Source of the DNA: Chytridium lagenaria
Taxonomy: Eukaryota; Chytridiomycota; Chytridiomycetes; Chytridiales; Chytridiaceae
NCBI GenBank assembly: GCA_025449115.1
Contig: JAHLKC010000113.1
Coordinates: 62,001 to 126,000, forward strand
Reading direction: 5' to 3'
Length of the DNA: 64,000 nucleotides
The translations under genes were made by a program, and so were the position numbers. The notes below the pieces were generated by a model. It saw only the letters and a program-made list of their open reading frames with translations, did no database searches and was not told the origin of the DNA. Shown piece by piece: positions 55,874-64,000 of the stretch. Position 1 is the first letter of the stretch, and each line of letters starts with the position of its first letter.

Positions 55874-58800
55874 TTTCGAGACGTGCAGTTTTACTCACTA
55901 CTTTAACCATTCCAAACTTGGCGCGTAATTCTTCAAACTGAGTTCGCGGTAATGCTTTCGTAAACAAATCCGCAGGTTGTAACTTCGTGTTAAGGTATTC
56001 AACGCGTATCTTCTTCGCGTTAACTCTGTCTCTGATGACGTGAAACCTTCGGTCCACATGACGAGAACTCTGTGATATGATTGGTGTGCTGGCTAGCGCG
56101 TTTGCCGTCGTGTTGTCGCCATAAATGACTGGTGCGTCGTTAAACGAGTATCCTAGCTCCCCCAGAAGCTGACTAACCCAAATCATATGTGATGATGCCT
56201 CACTCAAAGAGACATATTCAGCCTTCGGCAGTAGACTGAGCCGTTGTCGCTTGCTTCTTAGTTCCCCACACAACAGCTCCCCCATTCAAAGTAATCACAA
56301 ATCCACTAGTAGACTTCATGTCCGCAGGGTCCGTCCCCATGTCGGCATCGGCATAACCCACCAACTCCAGTTTCTCTCGACGTGAGTATTGAATCCCCAG
56401 CTGCTTCGTCTGCTGAAGATATCCACAAGTGCGGTAAAGCGCGTCCCAATGTGCTGGGTAAGGATTTTCTTGAAATCTAGCCGCCATTCCCAGTGCAAAC
56501 GCGATATCTGGTCGCGTTCCAATCATAGCATGCATCAAGGATCCGGTGTACTGTCGGTATCCTTGTCCCTTCTCGTTCGTTTTAGTTATCTCGCCTTCCA
56601 TCGTCTTCAACAGCTTTTTGACGGCGTCCATTGGCGTGTAATGTAAAAGGGTTTTCGGTAATTCCAGCTTATGACCCATCGTTTCGATGTATCTCTGCTG
56701 GAACACCACAATCTTCCCTTTCACACGATCATAGCGGCACTGCCAGCCCAACACGTATCGAAAACTTGCAGCTCGAGTTCCACGGTAACGTCTCATAAAT
56801 CTTTTCTTCCGATCTGTCCAGTTCCTCCTTGCTTGTTGACGCTTCAATGATATCGTCGACATAGACCCCTTTCATGGTAAGGTCCTTGCCGTTCCTCTTG
56901 TAGTAGAGACACGGGTCTGCTGCTGACCTCGTGAAGCGCTCCTCATCGACTTGGAATGTGTTCAGGTCGTTGTTGAAACACATCGGTGCTTGAACCAAGC
57001 CGTAGAGACTCTTCATACACAAGCAAACCCAGTCTTCTTTCCCTTCAACAACGGAATCCTTCAGGTTGCTCGATATAGATCTCGTGATCTTCTAGCTTGC
57101 CGTTTAAAAACGCGGTCTTAACATCGTATTGCCTAATCTCCATGTCCTCTTGACAGGCAATCGCCAGCATGACTCTTAACGTGGCTTGCTTAATAACGGG
57201 TGCAAACTTCTCATCGTAATCAAGACCTTGTTTCTGCGAATATCCTTTTGCAACGAAGCGTGCTTTGCGTTTGTCCAAATTTCCCAACTCATCACGTTTT
57301 GTTTTGTACACCCATCCAGATTTGATAATCTTCTTATCTTTTGGTCGGGGCACCAGCCTCCAAGTCCCCATCTCGACCAAGCTCTTCATCTCCTCTTCCA
57401 TCGCTTTTCTCCATTCATCCTTCTCCTTCCTCTGCATCGCTTCTAAGTAAGTTTTGGCTCATCATCTTCTTCTTCCCAAGATGCGGTGTTGGCGGATGGC
57501 TTAACTGTCCCAAAACTCTCCAGGTTTCTTCTTGTTCCTTGTTGACCTTCGAAGGGATGTTTCATACGGTTCATCCAGGTCCTTTACGGAAATTTGGTAC
57601 CCTTCTTCCACCTGAACGACGAACCGTAGGTGAGCGAGGTTCTTCTCTATCTTCTTCGTTGTAGTCTTCACGATCCGGTGTGTGATAACTAACATTATCA
57701 TCTTCCTCTTCATCGGAGTTATCATCCACAGCAGTTTCGCCCTCGCTTCCACCAGAACTTGATGAATCCGTGTTGTAATCTGGTAAGTCCAAATCACTCT
57801 TCCATTCTGATACATCTCCTTCAAACTTCTCGTCTCCTTTCTTCTCTTCCGCCCCAAAAACTCCTTCGTCAAAAATGACAGACTTGCTTCTAACCAGCTT
57901 ATTTTCTTGCAGGTCCCACAGCGGTATCCAAGCGGTTCATATCCCACAAGCACGCAGCGGCGAGCGTTAAAGTCACCTTTCTTTCTTTGCTGCTTTGGGA
58001 TCAAGACAAGAGCGAGGCACCCCAAACACGCAACCTCGAGAGGTCAGGCTTGACCCCGGCGAATTTCTCAAGTGGTGTCGCGTCTTCTTCGTTGGTGCGG
58101 TAGGAGATCGGTTAATGAGGTAAGCCGCCGCCATTACAGCTTCTCCCCAAAAACGCGTTTCAAGTTTTGACGAGCTTAACATACTTTTAGAACGCTCGTT
58201 AAGGTTCCGGTTCATCCTCTCAGCAACACCGTTCTGTTGCGGTGTGTATGGCATGGTAAAGGTGAGTCGAATTCCATGCTCCAAACACCAATCCTTCATT
58301 GCCTTATTGTTGAACTCCCCACCGTTGTCCGCCACAATCTCTTTTAGTTTTGTTTAATGCGTTTTTCTGCTTCTTCTTTGTAACCCTTGATGTACTTGAC
58401 TGATTCGTTTTTCTTCTTGCATAAATAGACCGTCACGTAATTTGTGGCGCTGTCCACAATCGTTAAAAAGTAACGAGCGCCGCCGTTTGATGTGTTCTTC
58501 ATAGGACCCACAATATCGACATGATCCTCAAGCGGTTCTTTTGCTTTGATTCGTCGGTTTGTCAGGGAATGAAACTCTTGTCATCTTTCCATCAACACAC
58601 CCTTCGCAAAGGTGAGTGTCCTCTTCATCTGTCATGTTGACTCCCTTTGCAACCTTCACTAACTTCTTCACACTCTTCTTTCCTAGATGACCCATCCTCA
58701 GGTGCCACTGATGTGGCGATAGTGGCTTCCCAGCCTTTGCAACGGAGGTGCTGGGTTTAGGCTCCGACGCTTGATCAAGGTAAATGAGGTTTTCCTTGCT

Positions 58801-60170
58801 GCTGTATGTGAAAGTTGCTAGCGCTTGTGCTGATGGTCCTTTCTTCGGTTTCAGATCATAGCCATCATCTTTTGGAAAGATGTCCAGTTCTTTCTTCCTC
58901 GCCATCCCAAGCGAGATAAGGTTCCGTCCGATGTTCGTACATATAACACATTCTTCAGTATTAGCGTTCCTGTTCTTCCCCCAATTCTAATCTTTACTTC
59001 ACAGTCTCCGACCCCTTTCGATTCCAGCTCGCTCTGGCTGTCCGCCGTGCTGATGTTGCACTGAATGGATCGGTAGTTTGACAGGATGTTGCGTTGAAAC
59101 GTCATATGGTGAGTAGCTCCTGAATCTAACATCCATCTAGTGTCTCTCGCTTGCAGCATGCCATCCCCAGTAATGTTGACTGTTGGCACTGCGGCAACGA
59201 ACACTACTGGATTCCCTCCGTTGTTGTTGTTGTTTTGATTGTTGTTCTGATTCGCTACGTTTGCATTAGGGCCACGGTTCCAACCACCACGGCCTCGACC
59301 ACCTCTTCCGCGGCCTCCACGACCACGGAATCCACCACGTCCTCGTCCACGGAAATGACCTCTTCCAGCTGCTGCTGGTTGAGCTTGAGGTTCGTTGTTT
59401 CCATCGTATCTATTTTCGATGTTTCGTCTAGCACCCCAGCAATCTCTAGCCAGGTGTCCTCTTCGACCACAATTGAAACATTCGCGGTCTTCACCTCCGC
59501 GTTGCCGTTGCTGATTGTTATGTCTCCCTGCAGCATGCGCTTGAGCACCTTCACTGTCCTCTGTTTCCTTCTTTCTTTCTTTAATTTTCGTTTCATGATC
59601 TAACAGTTTTCCCACCACATAGGCATAATCGGTCTCTGCTTTGGCGTCGTTCTCGAGGAGATTTACGATAATATCATACGCTTCTGGTAGGGTGGTCAGA
59701 AGGATAGAGATGTGCTGCGGGGTTCCAGTGTCCTCCCCCGCAGCCTTTAGTTGCTGGATTGTTGACGAGATCTCTGCAATGTAAGTCTTCAAGTCGTCCT
59801 CTTCTTTCATCTTCAAGTTGGTGAGCTTTCTTCTAATCGCGTTTCTGTTTGTCTGAGCCTTTCTCTCATAGGTCTCAACAATTTTATCCCAAGTTGCTTT
59901 CGCCGTTATTTCATCCTGGATTAGCGGTAAGATGATATCATGCACTCTTGATTCAATTCTCGCTTTTGCTTTCATATCCAGGTCTTCCTCTTCTAACCTA
60001 GTTTTCTTCTCGGCGTTTGTAGGCGTGTCAACGACTGCATAGGGCGTCCAGCCCTTATCGACAATCTTCCAAAGGCCCTTGCCTTTGAGGTACCCGACCA
60101 TGCGGTACTTCCAGATGTGGAACTGTGTGCCATCGAACATCACAGGTTTGTCGTCCTTTTCTTTCGTCAT
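55869..60170 (-). pseudogene. Copia gag-pol polyprotein of copy A, frame-broken
   Basis: Gag starts at ATG 60170 (MTKEKDDKPVMFDGTQFHIW) and has the zinc knuckle CFNCGRRGHLARDC followed by an RGG-rich stretch. The protease site DSGATHHM lies near 59125. The integrase has a GAG-pre-integrase part (WHLRMGHLGKKSVKKL), VDIVGP, VADNGGEF and PQQNGVAERMN, carrying the D-D-E residues. Reverse transcriptase covers WVYKTKRDELGNLDKRKARF to YVDDIIEAS; RNase H covers ADADMGTDPADMKSTSGF to ADLFTKALPRTQ. At least eight one-base frame changes break the polyprotein. Many differ from copy B, where the RT frame is open, so part of them may be sequence errors. I leave the breaks as they stand. Confidence 0.85.
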
Positions 60171-60299
60171 CTTCTCGTGTTGACTGGTTACTTTCTTTGG
60201 TGACTTGGGACTGATTCTTTCTTTCTTGCGATGCTCACACTCTTCTCTACTGTTCTCTACTCCTTAGTCCTCAAATGGATCGTTCACTCCTTCTTCCAA

Positions 60300-60317
60300 C
60301 CAGATGAAGTGCTACCA
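60300..60317 (-). promoter_or_regulatory. Primer binding site of copy A
   Basis: Two bases inside the 5' LTR end (60320) the minus strand reads TGGTAGCACTTCATCTGG. The TGG start pairs with a tRNA CCA end. The tRNA is not identified; initiator Met tRNA shares only about the first seven bases. Confidence 0.6.
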
Positions 60318-60319
60318 CT

Positions 60320-60714
60320 TGTAGGGTGTTTACGGGGCTCTTTGTAATATATAATAAACTTAATAAACTAATTAATGTATAATGAACTGGTGAACGAGGT
60401 CTCCAAGGTGACGACTAATTAATACTGATGACAACTAACTTATTATATAGAACCTTCTTCACAACAATACAGGTAAGTTGAGGGTGGCACACCTCGCCAT
60501 AAGGTCTTCTGACCGTCCATCTCTCATTGTCACGGATACAGTTGTAGGAGGCAAAACATGCGGGGATTAACGCTGACTCAAATGGTATGAGCAGCAAAAC
60601 AAATAAAGAATTTAAACTCCGAATTAATGAAGGCTAGAATGAATGCGGGGGCACAAATGACTTAGTAACATAAATGTGAGTAAGTAAAACAAACTAGAAA
60701 GATGAAACCCAACA
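60320..60714 (-). repeat. Central LTR shared by copies A and B
   Basis: 395 bp with the same TG...CA ends as the left LTR. On its left lies the primer site and gag of copy A; on its right lies the polypurine tract and RNase H of copy B. It therefore serves as 5' LTR of A and 3' LTR of B. Confidence 0.92.
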
Positions 60715-63700
60715 TTCTCCCCCTCAGCTTTCGAGACGTGCAGTTTTACTCCACTACTTTAACCATTCCAAACTTGGCGCGTAATTCTTCAAACTGAGTT
60801 CGCGGTAATGCTTTCGTAAACAAATCCGCAGGTTGTAACTTCGTGTTAAGGTATTCAACGCGTATCTTCTTCGCGTTAACTCTGTCTCTGATGACGTGAA
60901 ACCTTCGTCCACATGACGAGAACTCTGTGATATGATTGGTGTGCTGGCTAGCGCGTTTGCCGTCGTGTTGTCGCCATAAATGACTGGTGCGTCGTTAAAC
61001 GAGTATCCTAGCTCCCCAGAAGCTGACTAACCCAAATCATATGTGATGATGCCTCACTCAAAGAGACATATTCAGCTTCGGCAGTAGACTGAGCCGTTGT
61101 CGCTTGCTTCTTAGTTCCCCACACAACAGCTCCCCCATTCAAAGTAATCACAAATCCACTAGTAGACTTCATGTCCGCAGGGTCCGTCCCATGTCGGCAT
61201 CGGCATAACCCACCAACTCCAGTTTCTCTCGACGTGAGTATTGAATCCCCAGCTGCTTCGTCTGCTGAAGATATCCACAAGTGCGGTAAAGCGCGTCCCA
61301 ATGTGCTGGGTAAGGATTTTCTTGAAATCTAGCCGCCATTCCCAGTGCAAACGCGATATCTGGTCGCGTTCCAATCATAGCATGCATCAAGGATCCGGTG
61401 TACTGTCGGTATCCTTGTCCCTTCTCGTTCGTTTTAGTTATCTCGCCTTCCATCGTCTTCAACAGCTTTTTGACGGCGTCCATTGGCGTGTAATGTAAAA
61501 GGGTTTTCGGTAATTCCAGCTTATGACCCATCGTTTCGATGTATCTCTGCTGGAACACCACAATCTTCCCTTTCACACGATCATAGCGGCACTGCCAGCC
61601 CAACACGTATCGAAAACTTGCAGCTCGAGTTCCACGGTAACGTCTCATAAATCTTTTCTCCGATCTGTCCAGTTCCTCCTTGCTTGTTGACGCTTCAATG
61701 ATATCGTCGACATAGACCCCTTTCATGGTAAGGTCCTTGCCGTTCCTCTTGTAGTAGAGACACGGGTCTGCTGCTGACCTCGTGAAGCGCTCCTCATCGA
61801 CTTGGAATGTGTTCAGGTCGTTATTGAAACACATCGGTGCTTGAACCAAGCCGTAGAGACTCTTCATACACAAGCAAACCCAGTCTTCTTTCCCTTCAAC
61901 AACGAATCCTTCAGGTTGCTCGATATAGATCTCGTGATCTTCTAGCTTGCCGTTTAAAAACGCGGTCTTAACATCGTATTGCCTAATCTCCATGTCCTCT
62001 TGACAGGCAATCGCCAGCATGACTCTTAACGTGGCTTGCTTAATAACGGGTGCAAACTTCTCATCGTAATCAAGACCTTGTTTCTGCGAATATCCTTTTG
62101 CAACGAAGCGTGCTTTGCGTTTGTCCAAATTTCCCAACTCATCACGTTTTGTTTTGTACACCCATCCAGATTTGATAATCTTCTTATCTTTTGGTCGGGG
62201 CACCAGCCTCCAAGTCCCCATCTCGACCAAGCTCTTCATCTCCTCTTCCATCGCTTTTCTCCATTCATCCTTCTCCTTCCTCTGCATCGCTTCTAAGTAA
62301 GTTTTTGGCTCATCATCTTCTTCTTCCCATGATGCGGTGTTGGCGGATGGCTTAACCGTCCAAAACTCTCCAGGTTTCTTCTTGTTCCTTGTTGACCTTC
62401 GAAGGGATGTTTCATACGGTTCATCCAGGTCTTCACGGAAATTTGGTACCTTCTTCCACCTGAACGACGAACCGTAGGTGAGCGAGGTTCTTCTCTATCT
62501 TCTTCGTTGTAGTCTTCACGATCCGGTGTGTGATAACTAACATTATCATCTTCCTCTTCATCGGAGTTATCATCCACAGCAGTTTCGCCCTCGCTTCCAC
62601 CAGAACTTGATGAATCCGTGTTGTAATCTGGTAAGTCCAAATCACTCTTCCATTCTGATACATCTCCTTCAAACTTCTCGTCTCCTTTTTCTCTTCCGCC
62701 CCAAAAACTCCTTCGTCAAAAATGACAGACTTGCTTCTAACCAGCTTATTTTCTTGCAGGTCCCACAGCCGGTATCCAAGCGGTTCATATCCCACAAGCA
62801 CGCAGCGGCGAGCGTTAAAGTCACCTTTCTTTCTTTGCTGCTTTGGGATCAAGACAAGAGCGAGGCACCCCAAACACGCAACCTCGAGAGGTCAGGCTTG
62901 ACCCCGGCGAATTTCTCAAGTGGTGTCGCGTCTTCTTCGTTGGTGCGGGTAGGAGATCGGTTAATGAGGTAAGCCGCCGCCATTACAGCTTCTCCCCAAA
63001 AACGCGTTTCAAGTTTTGACGAGCTTAACATACTTTTAGAACGCTCGTTAAGGTTCCGGTTCATCCTCTCAGCAACACCGTTCTGTTGCGGTGTGTATGG
63101 CATGGTAAAGGTGAGTCGAATTCCATGCTCCAAACACCAATCCTTCATTGCCTTATTGTTGAACTCCCCACCGTTGTCCGCCACAATCTCTTTTAGTTTT
63201 GTTTAATGCGTTTTTCTGCTTCTTCTTTGTAGCCCTTGATGTACTTGACTGATTCGTTTTTCTTCTTGCATAAATAGACCGTCACGTAATTTGTGGCGCT
63301 GTCCACAATCGTTAAAAAGTAACGAGCGCCGCCGTTTGATGTGTTCTTCATAGGACCCACAATATCGACATGGATCTTCTCAAGCGGTTCTTTTGCTTTG
63401 AATTCGTCAGGTTTGTCAGGGAATGAAACTCTTGTCATCTTTCCATCAACACACCCTTCGCAAAGGTGAGTGTCCTCTTCATCTGTCATGTTGACTCCCT
63501 TTGCAACCCTCACTAACTTCTTCACACTCTTCTTTCCAAGATGACCCATCCTCAGGTGCCACTGATGTGGCGATAGTGGCTTCCCAGCCTTTGCAACGGA
63601 GGTGCTGGGTTTAGGCTCCGACGCTTGATCAAGGTAAATGAGGTTTTCCTTGCTGCTGGTATGTGAAAGTTGCTAGCGCTTGTGCTGATGGTCCTTTCTT

Positions 63701-64000
63701 CGGTTTCAGATCATAGCCATCATCTTTTGGAAAGATGTCCAGTTCTTTCTTCCTCGCCATCCCAAGCGAGATAAGGTTCCGTCCGATGTTCGGTACATAT
63801 AATACATTCTTCAGTATTAGCGTTCCTGTTCTTCCCCCAATTCTAATCTTTACTTCACAGTCTCCGACCCCTTTCGATTCCAGCTCGCTCTGGCTGTCTG
63901 CCGTGCCTGATGTTGCACTGAATGGATCGGTAGTTTGACAGGATGTTGCGTTGAAACGTCATATGGTGAGTAGCTCCTGAATCTAACATCCATCTAGTGT
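60715..64000 (-). mobile_element. Ty1/Copia retrotransposon, copy B, truncated by the window edge
   Basis: Copy B repeats the internal region of copy A at a spacing of about 4,857 bp. From its 3' side it shows the polypurine tract (60715-60728), RNase H (about 60730-61300), reverse transcriptase, integrase (about 62849-63550) and the start of the protease/gag region, where the window ends. Gag and the 5' LTR should lie beyond 64000, at about 65.2-65.6 kb if the copy is complete. Confidence 0.92.
60729..64000 (-). pseudogene. Copia pol of copy B, partial
   Basis: The RT frame is open for 372 residues (61169-62287), from WRLVPRPKDKKIIKSGWVYK through TLRVMLAIACQEDMEIRQYD and YVDDIIEAS to the start of RNase H, so this copy is better preserved here than copy A. 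A slip at about 61188 (CCC where A has CCCC) moves RNase H to another frame. The integrase is split at 63190-63205 by the same missing base as in copy A. Pre-integrase and integrase motifs (MGHLGKKSVKKL, VDIVGP, VADNGGEF, PQQNGVAERMN) are all present. Confidence 0.85.

Larger units (their letters stand above)
55463..60714 (-). mobile_element. Ty1/Copia LTR retrotransposon, copy A
   Basis: A full-length element of 5,252 bp on the minus strand: 5' LTR 60320-60714, primer site, gag, protease, integrase, reverse transcriptase, RNase H, polypurine tract and 3' LTR 55463-55859. The INT-before-RT order is that of Copia. Its 5' LTR is at the same time the 3' LTR of copy B. The 5 bp before the left LTR are GTTTG (55458-55462), a candidate target duplication; its partner should lie at the far end of the tandem array, outside the window. 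Confidence 0.92.

Noticed and set aside
1..64000. CRISPR arrays, bacterial operons, ribosome binding sites, rRNA genes
   Set aside because: None seen. The spliced genes and Copia/pogo elements show nuclear eukaryotic DNA.

Overview
The window looks like nuclear DNA from a flagellated early-diverging (chytrid-like) fungus. Genes are dense and broken by many short introns, mostly 40-60 nt, with GT-AG ends and CTAAC/CTAAT-like branch points. Gene content mixes fungal housekeeping (HIS5, TRM82, RGP1, DPH2, CSM3) with CFAP58, an axonemal protein kept only by organisms that build motile cilia, and an RNF220-type RING protein. The lineage is an inference from gene content.

Layout. 1-3468: 3' part of VPS13 (+). 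3794-6048: APC4 (-). 6081-7439: unknown protein (+). 7901-9210: HIS5 (+). 9273-10824: TRM82 (+). 11118-14355: TFIIIC90-like factor (-). 14394-15549: cyclin L (+). 15698-16209: small unknown protein (+). 16332-17118: ribosomal protein eS10 (-). 17881-20690: CFAP58 (-). 21263-22662: U2AF35 (+). 23154-24490: HDHD5/CECR5-like HAD protein (+). 24661-26111: TPR-like protein with a membrane segment (-). 26260-27855: DPH2 (-). 27973-28913: CSM3/TIPIN (+). 29018-30159: glucose-6-phosphate 1-epimerase (+). 30262-32048: NDUFAF7 (-). 32107-33809: RNF220-like RING protein (+). 33711-34521: mitochondrial bL28m (-). 34580-35249: ZNHIT3 (-). 35715-38928: giant coiled-coil protein (+). 39498-42311: RGP1 (-). 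42916-45457: type II PI4-kinase (+). 46344-48789: GT14 glycosyltransferase (+).

From about 48.8 kb the window changes to gene-poor, repeat-rich DNA. It holds a pogo-like DNA transposon with recognisable terminal inverted repeats and TA duplication (50257-52707), the left part of a second pogo-like element (53555-55462), and a tandem pair of Ty1/Copia retrotransposons on the minus strand (55463 to beyond 64000) that share one central LTR.

Genes are packed head to head with very short gaps between start codons: 32, 38, 58 and 117 bp in four pairs. The genes do not form one pathway, but splicing/transcription (U2AF35, cyclin L, TFIIIC), translation and tRNA/EF2 modification (eS10, bL28m, TRM82, DPH2) and membrane traffic/lipid transfer (VPS13, RGP1, PI4K II) are well represented.

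Many clearly conserved genes carry one-base reading-frame breaks, often next to homopolymers, and the two Copia copies differ more by one-base indels than by substitutions. I therefore read most of these breaks as residual sequencing/consensus errors and not as pseudogenes. Gene spans below are given across such breaks.
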